Shown here: positions 17,001-25,095 of the stretch, piece by piece | How positions within the stretch are numbered: position 1 is the first letter of the stretch | Layout of the letters: each line of letters starts with the position of its first letter | DNA from: an uncultured Lutimaribacter sp. | Lineage (GTDB): Bacteria; Pseudomonadota; Alphaproteobacteria; Rhodobacterales; Rhodobacteraceae | NCBI GenBank assembly: GCA_913061505.1 | Contig: CAJXSO010000021.1 | Coordinates: 1-44,769, forward strand | Length of the DNA stretch: 44,769 nucleotides | Direction: 5' to 3' | Notes under the pieces: model-generated | What the model was told of the DNA's origin: nothing | Seen by the model: only the letters and a program-made list of their open reading frames with translations | Databases searched by the model: none | Position numbers and translations under genes: made by a program

Positions 17001-17429
17001 ATGACCCATAGCGGACGGTGTTATTGTGGCGCTATTCACTACCAGATCACGGGGCCGCTGCAGGCGCAGTTTCAATGCCATTGCCGCGAATGCAGCTATA
17101 TCACCGGCGGTGGGGCAAATCTGGTGGCGGTGGTGAATGACACGGATTTCGCCTTTACCAAGGGCACGCCCAAGGTTTTTGCCCGCCCGGATTTAGAAAC
17201 GCCGGTGCAGAGGTATTTCTGCGGGGCCTGTGGCACGGGGTTCGGCTCGGTCAGCCCATCGCGGCCCGGGGCCTTTATCGTAAAGGTGGGCACGCTGGAT
17301 GACCCTTCGGTGTTTGCACCGCAAGCGGCGATTTTTACCTGCGACAGGCAAAGCTATCAGGCCATTCCCGAGGGCCTGCCAAGCTTTGACAAGCGCCCGC
17401 CAAAGCCCGCGCCAAGCAGCCAGCACTAG
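17001..17429 (+). CDS. GFA-family zinc protein (glutathione-dependent formaldehyde-activating-like)
   Basis: 142-residue protein with the GFA fold. Zinc-binding cysteines are visible in CYCGAIHY (C7, C9), CHCRECS (C26, C28, C31) and FCGACG (C74, C77). The family was named after a formaldehyde-glutathione adduct-forming enzyme, but most members, including small single-domain ones like this, have no proven substrate. The ATG at 17001 has AAGGAGACAGACCC upstream; ten further in-frame codons precede it without homology. A 27-codon membrane peptide gene begins 11 bp after its stop. Confidence 0.85.
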   Translation: MTHSGRCYCGAIHYQITGPLQAQFQCHCRECSYITGGGANLVAVVNDTDFAFTKGTPKVFARPDLETPVQRYFCGACGTGFGSVSPSRPGAFIVKVGTLDDPSVFAPQAAIFTCDRQSYQAIPEGLPSFDKRPPKPAPSSQH

Positions 17430-17440
17430 CGAGACAGGGT

Positions 17441-17524
17441 ATGAAACAGCCAAATCTAAGCACACCCACGCTGTTGCTATGGGGCGCCATCGCAGGGGCG
17501 ATCTTGTTTTTCATCGCGGCCTGA
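17441..17524 (+). CDS. 27-residue single-span membrane peptide
   Basis: An ATG frame of 27 codons begins 11 bp after the GFA stop and ends just before an intrinsic terminator. The peptide has a short polar head (MKQPNLSTPT) and then one hydrophobic segment, LLLWGAIAGAILFFIAA, with small-residue packing (GAIAGA) that would fit a single membrane helix. The upstream GAGACAGGGT is a weak ribosome-binding site. Position between a gene and its terminator and the clean amphipathic split support it being real; the short length keeps this tentative. Function unknown. Confidence 0.5.
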   Translation: MKQPNLSTPTLLLWGAIAGAILFFIAA

Positions 17525-17533
17525 TCGCATAGA

Positions 17534-17559
17534 AAAACCCCGCTGATTGGCGGGGTTTT
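17534..17559. terminator. Bidirectional intrinsic terminator
   Basis: AAAACCCCGC (17534-17543) and GCGGGGTTTT (17550-17559) form a 10-bp stem with a 6-nt loop. T-runs follow the stem on both strands. It separates the plus-strand GFA/peptide unit from the convergent minus-strand glycine-zipper gene. Confidence 0.85.
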
Positions 17560-17595
17560 CCGTATTTCAGCCCTGATTTCAGCCCAGTATGGGCC

Positions 17596-18267
17596 TTAGG
17601 GGCGCGTAAATTCGGCTGTGATCTGCATGCCATCCATCATGAATGTGATGGTTGAATGCGAATACACCTCGCGGGTGGATGTGGTGGTTTTATAGGCCGT
17701 GCTGCATACTTGCTTGCTGTCATAGCCCACAATTTCGGTGGTGGTGTTGCGTTTTTTCTGGCTTTCATTGGCCAGTGCACCGCCCAAAATGGCCCCCAAT
17801 GCGGTGCCGCCTTTATTATCTGTCACCACTTTGCCCACAACGCCGCCGATCAGCGCACCGCCCACAACTGCGCCCATATCGTCTTTGCCCTGCACGGTTT
17901 GATAGATCGGCGTTTGCTGTGTTTCGCAGCGCTGATAGGGGGTTTGATCGGAAACCACCTCGTTGCGGTAATAATGCTGCACGGTGCCACCGTTTACCAT
18001 CTGAGTGGCGCCGCGCGGGTAGCTATACGAGCTGCAGCGCGCAACATAGGCGTCATAGGCGGCCTGGCTTTGGCGCCCCCAAACCCCATCGGCGGTGATG
18101 CCCAGCAATTGCTGCAGCCAGCGGGTGGATTGCCCCGAGGCTGTGCCGGTTTGAACGGCGTTATAGGTTGTGCTGGCCTGTTGCAGCTGGTCGCAGCTGT
18201 CGGCCATGGCCGCGCTGCCAAGGGCCAAAAGGGCAGTGGTGGCGATCCATCGGGGCATGCTGGGCAT
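17596..18267 (-). CDS. Exported glycine-zipper protein with peptidoglycan-binding-like segment
   Basis: 223-residue envelope protein. Residues 1-21 are a signal peptide (WIATTALLALGSAAMA) with likely cleavage after AMA. Residues about 45-72 (RWLQQLLGITADGVWGRQS) look like a peptidoglycan_binding_1 repeat. Residues about 128-165 form a glycine zipper of the 2TM type (GAVVGGALIGGVVGKVV and GGTALGAILGGALA). Start at 18267 has AAGGAAACAGAC upstream. Proteins of this type sit in the periplasm or outer membrane and are often stress-linked, but the exact role is unknown. No lipobox Cys is seen at the cleavage point. Confidence 0.75.
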   Translation of the reverse strand: MPSMPRWIATTALLALGSAAMADSCDQLQQASTTYNAVQTGTASGQSTRWLQQLLGITADGVWGRQSQAAYDAYVARCSSYSYPRGATQMVNGGTVQHYYRNEVVSDQTPYQRCETQQTPIYQTVQGKDDMGAVVGGALIGGVVGKVVTDNKGGTALGAILGGALANESQKKRNTTTEIVGYDSKQVCSTAYKTTTSTREVYSHSTITFMMDGMQITAEFTRP

Positions 18268-18541
18268 GTCTGTTTCCTTGCCTTGTCTCAACGTGATCAA
18301 AAATATCTGCAATGCACAGCGCGTAAGCACGCCGGCGGCTTGCACTTGTGATACATATTTTGGGCGAATATGCGCAGTTACAAAAGCCCAACTTGCACAA
18401 ATCAGCGATTACCTGCCGATGCAGGTGCCCAAAGGCAGTGGCGCTTGCGGCGTTTGCAGGTGGTGGACCTGCCCGTGGCAATCCGCTAACAGGCGCGGCA
18501 ATCAGCCCCGGCTATCTGCCAAAACTGCAAGGATATTGCGC

Positions 18542-19501
18542 ATGACCGCCAAAGAAAAAATCGCCGCACTCAAAGCCCGCCTGCGCCTGCCCGTGATCGC
18601 GGCGCCGATGTTTTTGGTATCGGGCCCCGAGATCGTGGTGGCTGCGGCCAAAGCCGGCATCATGGGGGCGTTTCCTGGCCCAAACGGGCGCACGATCGAG
18701 GATTTGCAGCAGTGGTTTTTGCAGGTGCAGGGCGCGCTGGCGCCTGCGGGGCTGCCCTTTGCCTTTAATATGATCACCCATAACAGCTATGGCCGGTTCG
18801 ATGCAGAATTGGCCTTGGTGGCGCAATATCAGCCCGAAATCGTGGTGACAGCCCTGGGCGGGCCGCATCGTGTGGCCGATGTGGTGCATGGCTATGGCGG
18901 GCTGGTCTTTGCCGATGTGAACAGCCCCTCTTACGCGCGCAAAGCGGTGGAAAAGGGCGCCGATGGTTTGGTGCTGATCTGCGCGGGCGCAGGCGGGCAC
19001 ACGGGCCAATATGCCATGGCCCCCTTTATCGACGAGGTGCGCCAATTCTTTGATGGCCCCATCGCGGTGGGGGGTGGCATTTCCACGGGCGCGGGCATTT
19101 TGGCGGTGGAAACCATGGGCGCAGATCTGGCCTATATGGGCACAAGGTTTCTGACCGCCACAGAAACGCTGATCGGTGATGCCTATCGGCAGATGGTGAT
19201 TGCCAGCGGCATGGAGGATCTGGTGGCCTCAAAAGCCATTACCGGCGCCATGGGCAACTGGATGAAGGCCTCGGTTGCGGCGGCGGGTATGGATCTGGAC
19301 GATATGAAAGCCGAGGCCAAGCTGGATTTTTCCGGCGATATGCATGCCGGCACCAAAGCGTGGAAAACGGTTTGGAGCGCGGGCCAAGGCTGTGGGCAAA
19401 ACCAACAGGTGCAGCCCCTGGCCGAGATTGTCGATGCGCTGGATCGCCAATACAACCAGGCCGGTCAGCGCCTGGCACAGCGTTTTGACGCAACGCGATA
19501 G
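18542..19501 (+). CDS. Nitronate monooxygenase (2-nitropropane dioxygenase family)
   Basis: 319-residue FMN-dependent TIM-barrel enzyme that oxidises alkyl nitronates. Typical segments are LPVIAAPMFLVSGPEIV, the phosphate-binding ICAGAGGHTGQYA, and GGGISTGAGILAVETMGADLAYMGTRF. The ATG at 18542 begins the conserved MTAKEKIAALKARL; the frame is open for over 100 codons upstream but that stretch has no homology and overlaps the divergent gene. A monocistronic unit is likely. The natural substrate (propionate 3-nitronate detoxification or another) is inferred from the family. Confidence 0.87.
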   Translation: MTAKEKIAALKARLRLPVIAAPMFLVSGPEIVVAAAKAGIMGAFPGPNGRTIEDLQQWFLQVQGALAPAGLPFAFNMITHNSYGRFDAELALVAQYQPEIVVTALGGPHRVADVVHGYGGLVFADVNSPSYARKAVEKGADGLVLICAGAGGHTGQYAMAPFIDEVRQFFDGPIAVGGGISTGAGILAVETMGADLAYMGTRFLTATETLIGDAYRQMVIASGMEDLVASKAITGAMGNWMKASVAAAGMDLDDMKAEAKLDFSGDMHAGTKAWKTVWSAGQGCGQNQQVQPLAEIVDALDRQYNQAGQRLAQRFDATR

Positions 19502-19576
19502 GCGCTGGGGCTTGCCTGCAGCCTAGGGTTTTGGCTATCTCGGGGCGGTAAGCGGCAGATATGAGGGGTGGGGGCG

Positions 19577-20743
19577 ATGCGCATCACGGCTGAAGAACAA
19601 AAGATCATCCAAGAAATCTTGGATATGGCCGAACGGAAAACCACCCATATGCTGCCCGAGGTGATGGAAAACCCCGTCACCCGCTACACCGACCCCGCGC
19701 AGGTTGCGCGCGAGATCGATGTGCTGTTTCGCCAATTTCCAATCGTCATGGGCCATGCCAGCGACGTGGCACAGCCGGGCGATTTTTTTACCCATGATGC
19801 CACCGGCGTGCCGGTTTTGGTGACACGCGATAACGATGGCACCTTGCGCGCGTTTTTGAACGTGTGCCGGCACCGTGGAGCGCGGGTTGAGGGCAAGGAA
19901 TGCGGGCATGCGCGCACCTTTAGCTGCCCCTATCATTCCTGGACCTATGGCCTGGATGGCAAGCTGCGCGGCATTCCCCAGCCCGCGGGTTTCGAAGGGG
20001 TAGAGCGCAGCCAGCTGGGCTTGGTTGAATTGCCCGCCTGGGAACGGTTTGGCCTGATTTGGGTGATGCCATCGGTGCCACAGGCGCCGGTGGATATCGA
20101 TGCCTGGCTTGCCCCCATGGCCGAGCAGCTGCAGGGCCTCGATCTGGGCGGCCACCATGTGTTTCGCAAATGGGAATTGCGCAAAAACATGAGCTGGCGC
20201 CTGCTGCTAGAGGGGTTTCAGGAAAGCTATCATTTCTGCCACGCGCATCGCGAGACGGCGTGCTCGGCCTATCTGGATAACCAAAGCGTGCATTTGAATT
20301 TCAACCCGCATGTGCGCCATGCCGTGCCCTTGCCCAAAATCGAAGAGCTGCGCGGCACGGCCCCCGAAACCTGGGAGTATCGCCCGTATTTCCTGACCCA
20401 GAACTACCTGTTTCCCGCCAATTTCGTGCAGGTGCAAACCGATCATGTCTATATCCACACGGTGATTCCCACCGGCGTGGATAGCTGTATCTTCCAATGC
20501 ATGATGTTGACGCCCGAAGAGCCGGTTTCTGAAAAGGCACTGCGCTACTACACCAAGAATTTCGATCTGATCCGCGTTGTCTTTAACGAAGATTTCGAAA
20601 TCGGCGAGGGCATTCAAAAAGGCCTGAATACCGGGGCCAATGCGCATTTCCTGTTTGGGAAATATGAATGCGGCCTGCAATTTGGCCAGCGCGCGATCGA
20701 TGCGGCCCTTGATGGGCAGTTGAAAATGCCCAGCCTGGGGTGA
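19577..20743 (+). CDS. Rieske aromatic-ring-hydroxylating oxygenase, alpha subunit
   Basis: 388-residue terminal oxygenase. The Rieske [2Fe-2S] site is CRHRG (C97, H99) plus CPYHSWTYG (C117, H120). The mononuclear iron site is indicated by LEGFQESYHFCHAH with H219 and H224. Electrons must come from a reductase/ferredoxin encoded elsewhere: no beta subunit, ferredoxin or reductase is adjacent. It lies just upstream of the benzoate gene block but may be an independent unit. Start at ATG 19577 (MRITAEEQK); a GTG at 19568 is possible. The substrate could be an aromatic acid or a quaternary amine, since both types share this fold. Confidence 0.85.
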   Translation: MRITAEEQKIIQEILDMAERKTTHMLPEVMENPVTRYTDPAQVAREIDVLFRQFPIVMGHASDVAQPGDFFTHDATGVPVLVTRDNDGTLRAFLNVCRHRGARVEGKECGHARTFSCPYHSWTYGLDGKLRGIPQPAGFEGVERSQLGLVELPAWERFGLIWVMPSVPQAPVDIDAWLAPMAEQLQGLDLGGHHVFRKWELRKNMSWRLLLEGFQESYHFCHAHRETACSAYLDNQSVHLNFNPHVRHAVPLPKIEELRGTAPETWEYRPYFLTQNYLFPANFVQVQTDHVYIHTVIPTGVDSCIFQCMMLTPEEPVSEKALRYYTKNFDLIRVVFNEDFEIGEGIQKGLNTGANAHFLFGKYECGLQFGQRAIDAALDGQLKMPSLG

Positions 20744-20845
20744 TCTGGGCTGATCTGGATGCCGGCCAGCTGTTCTAGCGGGGGCTTTGGCGAAATTGTG
20801 CTTTTGCTGCAGGGGGGTGGCAAAAGTGGGCATATTTTGCTGGCA

Positions 20846-20896
20846 ATATGATGCATCATATGCATAGAGTTAAGCATTATAGTGCCAAAATGGCAC
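20846..20896 (+). promoter_or_regulatory. Operator-like region upstream of the TRAP binding protein
   Basis: A perfect 16-bp palindrome, ATATGATGCATCATAT, occupies 20846-20861 and contains one TGCA; a second TGCA follows at 20861-20864. Next comes GCATTATAGTGCC (20874-20886), whose TATAGTGC word recurs in front of boxR. Finally GTGCCA-AAA-TGGCAC (20882-20896) forms a small hairpin immediately before the Shine-Dalgarno. BoxR/BzdR-type regulators are known to bind TGCA repeats, so this is a candidate BoxR site. Confidence 0.5.
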
Positions 20897-20910
20897 AAAG
20901 GGAGGTAAGT

Positions 20911-21957
20911 ATGACAAAACGTAGAACAGTGTTGGGTGTTCTGGGCGGTGCAGCTTTCGCGGCGCTGGCCACAGCCTTTAGCGCAGTGCCGGCCATGGCG
21001 CAGGAAGTGACGCTGAAGATGCACCAATTCCTGCCGGCGCAGGCCAATGTGCCGCGCCTGGTGCTGGATGTTTGGGCCGATAAGGTAGAGGCCGATTCCA
21101 ATGGCCGCATCAAGGTCGAGCGCTACCCCTCGATGCAGCTGGGCGGCAAACCGCCAGAGCTGATGGATCAGGCGATTGATGGCATTGCCGATATTGTCTG
21201 GACAGTGGTGGGCTACAGCCCGGGCCGTTTCCCCAGCACCGAAGTGTTCGAGCTGCCTTTCATGATGACCAATGCGCGCGCCGTGTCGCGGGCCTATTGG
21301 CAGATGTTTGAAAAGCACATGAAAGACACCGAATTCAAAGATGTGCACATCTTGGGCACCTGGGTGCATGGCCCGGGCATGATCCATACCAATGTGCCGG
21401 TGAACACGCCTGCCGATATGAACGGGCTGAAAATTCGCGGCGGCTCGCGCTCGGTGAACTCGCTGCTGACCAAGCTGGGTGCAACCCCCGTTGGCATGCC
21501 CGTGCCTGCCGTTTCCGAAGGCCTGTCGAAAGGCGTGATCGATGGCACCACCATTCCGTGGGAAGTGACCGCCGCGCTGAAAGTGCCGGAACTGGTGAAA
21601 AACCACACCGAATTCTCGGGTTCGGCGCTGTATACGCTGACCTTTGTGCTGGCGATGAACAAAGACAAATATAACGCGCTGCCCGATGACCTGAAAGCGG
21701 TGATCGATCAGAACTCGGGCGAGGAATTCTCGGTCTTTGCAGGCGGCACCCAGGCTGATGCCGATGGGCCCGCGCGCGAGAACGCGGTGGCCTTGGGCAA
21801 CAACATCATCACCTTGGATGCCGAAGCCACCAAGGAATGGCGCGCGCTGGCGCAGCCCATTTATGATGAATGGGTGGCCGATATGAACAGCAAAGGCATC
21901 GACGGTCAGGCATTGATCGACGAGGCACGCATGCTGATCGACAAATACACCGAATAA
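20911..21957 (+). CDS. TRAP transporter solute-binding protein (DctP family)
   Basis: 348-residue periplasmic binding protein. A signal peptide is clear (VLGVLGGAAFAALATAF then AMA|QE). The mature part shows LKMHQFLPAQANVPR, the FELPFMMTNARAVSRAYW region and DMNGLKIRGGSRSVNSLL, whose Arg normally contacts the ligand carboxylate. The ATG at 20911 has GGAGGTAAGT upstream. The DctQ and DctM membrane partners of a TRAP system are not in the window, so it is an orphan here. Its place beside a benzoate-CoA ligase and its shared upstream motifs suggest an aromatic carboxylate ligand (inference). A terminator follows. Confidence 0.88.
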   Translation: MTKRRTVLGVLGGAAFAALATAFSAVPAMAQEVTLKMHQFLPAQANVPRLVLDVWADKVEADSNGRIKVERYPSMQLGGKPPELMDQAIDGIADIVWTVVGYSPGRFPSTEVFELPFMMTNARAVSRAYWQMFEKHMKDTEFKDVHILGTWVHGPGMIHTNVPVNTPADMNGLKIRGGSRSVNSLLTKLGATPVGMPVPAVSEGLSKGVIDGTTIPWEVTAALKVPELVKNHTEFSGSALYTLTFVLAMNKDKYNALPDDLKAVIDQNSGEEFSVFAGGTQADADGPARENAVALGNNIITLDAEATKEWRALAQPIYDEWVADMNSKGIDGQALIDEARMLIDKYTE

Positions 21958-21981
21958 TCTTTCCGCCATTCCAAGGCGTTG

Positions 21982-22012
21982 GGCCGCGTCCTATGGGCGC
22001 GGCCTTTTTCTT
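21982..22012 (+). terminator. Intrinsic terminator after the TRAP binding protein
   Basis: GGCCGCG (21982-21988) pairs with CGCGGCC (21998-22004) across a 9-nt loop, followed by TTTTTCTTT. It separates the binding-protein transcript from the benzoate-CoA ligase operon. Confidence 0.85.
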
Positions 22013-22047
22013 TGTGCGAAAAAGTGCACAATACCGCGATGTTTTCT

Positions 22048-22080
22048 TGCGTGATATGCGTTATGATGCATAATATCCTC
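22048..22080 (+). promoter_or_regulatory. TGCR repeats upstream of the benzoate-CoA ligase
   Basis: TGCG (22048), TGCG (22057) and TGCA (22067) recur with 5- and 6-nt gaps, and TTATG-ATG-CATAA is an inverted repeat at 22061-22073. An additional TGCA is at 22025. This is the only stretch in the 248-bp gap with clear structure. Similarity to the elements in front of boxC and the binding protein suggests a common regulator, probably BoxR. Confidence 0.45.
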
Positions 22081-22205
22081 AGGAATCGCGGGTGCTGTGC
22101 GTTTTATCCCCGTCAGGGGCGGCAGAAGGAGGAGCTGCTGCAAAACACCCGGCACCGCGGCGGCGGGCCCAAAAACCTGCCCGCCGCGCAAACAGGGAGG
22201 GTGAG

Positions 22206-23750
22206 ATGAGCCAGTGCAGCAATGCCGCCAATTACTTTGTAGATCGCCATCTGCACGAGGGGCGCGGCGATAAGTTGGCCTTTCGCGAAGCAGACGGTGC
22301 CGAGCGCAGCATAACCTACGGGCAGTTGGCCGCGCTATCGGCGCAGGCGGCCGGGGCCTTTGGCCGGGCAGGGGTGCGCCGCGAAGAGCGCGCAGCGCTG
22401 CTGATGCTGGACCAGATCGAATTGCCGGTGCTGTTTTGGGGCGCGCTAAAGGCAGGGGTCGTGCCCATTCCGCTTAACACGCTGCTTTCAGCCCAGGTGT
22501 ATGACACGATTTTGCGCGACAGCCGCGCCAGTATCTTGTTTGTCTCCCAAGCGCTTTACCCCGTGGTGGCGCCAGTGCTGGCAGATAACCCGCATTTGCG
22601 CCAGGTCGTGGTGGTGGCCGATGAGGCGCCGCAAGGCTGCCAAACCTATGGCGCCTTTATCGAGGGCGCCGCAGCCGTGCCCACGGTGGAAACATCCGCA
22701 GATGAAATTGCGTTTTGGCTTTATTCCTCGGGCTCAACCGGCCAGCCCAAGGGCGTGCGCCATGTGCATTCCAGCCTCTGCGCCACCGCCGATACCTATG
22801 GCGCAGAAGTGCTGCAAATTGCCGAAGATGACACGGTTTTTTCGGCGGCAAAGATCTTTTTTGCCTATGGTCTGGGCAATGCCATGACATTTCCCATGTC
22901 GGTTGGGGCCAGTGTGGTGCTGTTTTCCGGCCGGCCCACCCCCGATGCGGTGGACGCCATTTTGAAAACCCATGCGCCCAGCGTTTTCTGTGGTGTGCCA
23001 ACGCTTTATGCGGCGATGGTGCATCACTGGGAAAGCGGTGCCGCCAGCCTGCCCCCCATTTCCCTGCGCGCCTGCATTTCCGCGGGCGAGGCGCTGCCCG
23101 AAGAGGTGGGGCGCAAATGGCAGGGGCTGTGGGGGGTCGATATCATGGATGGTGTCGGCTCGACCGAGATGCTGCATATCTTTTTGTCAAACAAGCCGGG
23201 CGATGTGGTTTACGGCACATCCGGCACGGCTGTGCCGGGCTACGAGGTGCGGCTGGTTGATGAAAACGGTGCCGATCTGGGGCCGGGCTGTGTGGGCGAA
23301 TTGCTGGTGCGTGGGCCTTCGTCGGCGGATGGATATTGGAACCAACGCACCAAATCCCGCGCCACGTTCGAGGGGGCATGGACGCGCACGGGCGACAAAT
23401 ACGAATGCCTGGAAAATGGCCGCTTTGTCTACTGCGGGCGCACCGATGATATGTTCAAGGTATCGGGCATCTGGGTGAGCCCCTTTGAGGTAGAGCAGGC
23501 GTTAATCTCGTATCCTGGCGTGCTCGAGGCCGCGGTGGTGGCCTGGCGCGACGAGGATGGGCTGGAAAAGCCCAAGGCCTTTGTGGTGATGAAGCCCGCC
23601 AGCGCCGCGCCTGCCCAAGAGGCGCTGAAAGATCATGTGAAAGAGCGGATCGGCAAGTGGAAATACCCCCGCTGGGTGGAATTTGTGGATGACTTGCCCA
23701 AAACCGCCACCGGCAAAATACAACGTTTCAAACTGCGCGAGGTGGTGTGA
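22206..23750 (+). CDS. bclA: Benzoate-CoA ligase
   Basis: 514-residue adenylate-forming enzyme that joins benzoate to CoA through a benzoyl-AMP intermediate, the entry step of the box pathway. The P-loop-like YSSGSTGQPKGV (about 173-184), GVGSTEMLHIF, the TGDKYE and GRTDDMFKVSG hinge region and the catalytic Lys in KTATGKIQRF (about 505) are all present. The NAANYFVDRHL start is typical of benzoate-CoA ligases. The ATG at 22206 has AGGGAGGGTGAG upstream. The stop overlaps the next start (TGATG), so it is coupled to the alpha/beta hydrolase. Confidence 0.93.
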   Translation: MSQCSNAANYFVDRHLHEGRGDKLAFREADGAERSITYGQLAALSAQAAGAFGRAGVRREERAALLMLDQIELPVLFWGALKAGVVPIPLNTLLSAQVYDTILRDSRASILFVSQALYPVVAPVLADNPHLRQVVVVADEAPQGCQTYGAFIEGAAAVPTVETSADEIAFWLYSSGSTGQPKGVRHVHSSLCATADTYGAEVLQIAEDDTVFSAAKIFFAYGLGNAMTFPMSVGASVVLFSGRPTPDAVDAILKTHAPSVFCGVPTLYAAMVHHWESGAASLPPISLRACISAGEALPEEVGRKWQGLWGVDIMDGVGSTEMLHIFLSNKPGDVVYGTSGTAVPGYEVRLVDENGADLGPGCVGELLVRGPSSADGYWNQRTKSRATFEGAWTRTGDKYECLENGRFVYCGRTDDMFKVSGIWVSPFEVEQALISYPGVLEAAVVAWRDEDGLEKPKAFVVMKPASAAPAQEALKDHVKERIGKWKYPRWVEFVDDLPKTATGKIQRFKLREVV

Positions 23751-24565
23751 TGGTGTGGGATATGGGCACGGGCCATCTGCAGGCTGGTGGGTTTGATCTG
23801 GAATATCAATGCTTTGGTCCGGCGCCGGGGCAGGCGCCCACGATTGTGCTGCTGCACGAGGGGCTGGGCTCGGTCGCGCTGTGGCGTGATTTTCCGCAAA
23901 AATTGGCCGATGCCACGGGCTGGGGCGTGTTTGCCTATTCGCGGGCGGGCTATGGCCGCTCGGGGCCGCGGGCCTTGCCCTGGCCGCTGGATTACATGAC
24001 GCGCGAGGCCACAGATGTGCTGCCTGATGTGCTGCAGGCCATCGGCTTTGAAACCGGTATTTTGATGGGCCACAGCGATGGCGCCACGATTGCAGCCATC
24101 TACGCCGGCAGTGTCGAAGATTTCCGTGTGCGGGGGCTGGTGTTGATGGCGCCGCATTTCTTTACGGAAACCATCGGTTTGGCGGCCATTGCCCAGGCGC
24201 GCACGGCATTCCAGCAGGGCGATCTGCGCGCCAAGCTGGCCAAATATCACGATGCGCCCGATATCGCGTTTCACGGCTGGAACGACAGTTGGCTGGACGA
24301 GGGCTTTGCCAATTGGAATGTGGCCGATGTGATCGATTATCTGCGCATTCCCACCTTGGCCATTCAGGGCGCGGCCGATGAATATGGCACACTGGCCCAG
24401 ATCGAGGCGCTGGAAACCCGCAGCTATGCGCCTGTCGATGTTGAAATATTGCCCAATTGCGGGCACGCGCCGCATGTGGATGCGCCCCAAGCGGTGCTGG
24501 CGGCTGTGGGCGAATTTTGCAGGCGTCTGGCCCGGATCGAGGCCGCGATGCCCGAAACGGCATGA
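23750..24565 (+). CDS. Alpha/beta hydrolase of the box operon
   Basis: 271-residue alpha/beta-fold hydrolase. The nucleophile elbow is GHSDG (Ser about 109), the oxyanion region is LLHEGLGSVALWRDFP, and the catalytic His is in NCGHAPHVDAP near residue 238. It starts by TGATG overlap with the ligase and overlaps the DUF309 gene by ATGA, so it belongs to the same transcript. Plausible jobs are hydrolysing stalled benzoyl-CoA or ring-opened CoA thioesters or lactones formed from them (inference from context). It is not an aldehyde dehydrogenase and so does not replace BoxD. Confidence 0.82.
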   Translation: MVWDMGTGHLQAGGFDLEYQCFGPAPGQAPTIVLLHEGLGSVALWRDFPQKLADATGWGVFAYSRAGYGRSGPRALPWPLDYMTREATDVLPDVLQAIGFETGILMGHSDGATIAAIYAGSVEDFRVRGLVLMAPHFFTETIGLAAIAQARTAFQQGDLRAKLAKYHDAPDIAFHGWNDSWLDEGFANWNVADVIDYLRIPTLAIQGAADEYGTLAQIEALETRSYAPVDVEILPNCGHAPHVDAPQAVLAAVGEFCRRLARIEAAMPETA

Positions 24566-25068
24566 GCGCAGGCTTGCTGCCCCCTTATGCCTATGTTCCT
24601 GGCAAAACCCCTCGGCATGCCGAGGGGTTTTTTGATGCCATCCGCGCCACCGCCCAGCCCGATATGGGGCAAGCCGCCTTGCTGCGCAGCCGCGCATTTA
24701 CGGCTGGTTTGGCCTATCTGCAAGCGGGCTACAACTGGGAGGCGCATGAGGTGCTAGAACCGGTTTGGCTGGCCTTGCCCGCCGGCAGTGCTGCGCGCGG
24801 GTTTGTGCAAGGGGTGATCCAGCTGGCCAATGCGCGCCTGAAACTGGAAATGGGCCGGCCGCGCGCGGCTGTGCGGCTATGCGCCATCACGCGGGGGCAT
24901 TGGCAGGGGGATGCCGTGCAGGGGCTGGGGGATGATCTGCCCTTGGCCTGGCTGCTCGAATTGCTGGCAGATGCCGAGAATCGGGCCGCAAGGGAAATGC
25001 AGAATGTGCAAAATAATGCAACAAATACGGATGCGCGCGCAGACATACCGCGGAAACCTGCAAATTAA
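24562..25068 (+). CDS. DUF309 domain protein
   Basis: 168-residue, all-helical protein of the DUF309 family; the signature NWEAHEVLEPVW lies at about 59-70, followed by GFVQGVIQLANARLK. No biochemical function is established for the family. The start at 24562 overlaps the hydrolase stop (ATGA). The N-terminal YAYVPGKTPRHAEGFF looks like a genuine conserved lead segment, yet its codons for GKTPRHAEGFF form a perfect intrinsic-terminator hairpin (listed separately). The gene would thus be transcribed only when RNA polymerase reads through. Its link to benzoate use is by position only. Confidence 0.78.
   Translation: MSAGLLPPYAYVPGKTPRHAEGFFDAIRATAQPDMGQAALLRSRAFTAGLAYLQAGYNWEAHEVLEPVWLALPAGSAARGFVQGVIQLANARLKLEMGRPRAAVRLCAITRGHWQGDAVQGLGDDLPLAWLLELLADAENRAAREMQNVQNNATNTDARADIPRKPAN
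24604..24633 (+). terminator. Perfect terminator hairpin inside the DUF309 coding sequence
   Basis: The arm AAAACCCCTCGGCA (24604-24617) is followed directly by its exact reverse complement (24618-24631), then two more T residues, giving a U-tract of six. In RNA the GC core would form a stem closed by a small loop at the GCATGC centre. It starts 42 nt into the DUF309 gene, in frame and coding. On sequence criteria it is one of the best intrinsic terminators in the window. Confidence 0.75.
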
Positions 25069-25095
25069 ATGCTGAATCTTGGGTGTGATTATCAC

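Noticed and set aside
18170-18541. Upstream extension of the nitronate monooxygenase frame
   Set aside because: It overlaps the divergent glycine-zipper gene's signal peptide and leader and shows no flavoenzyme features.
20614-21969. A 451-codon minus-strand open frame across the TRAP binding protein
   Set aside because: The plus strand has a signal peptide, Shine-Dalgarno and DctP motifs; the antisense frame has none of these.
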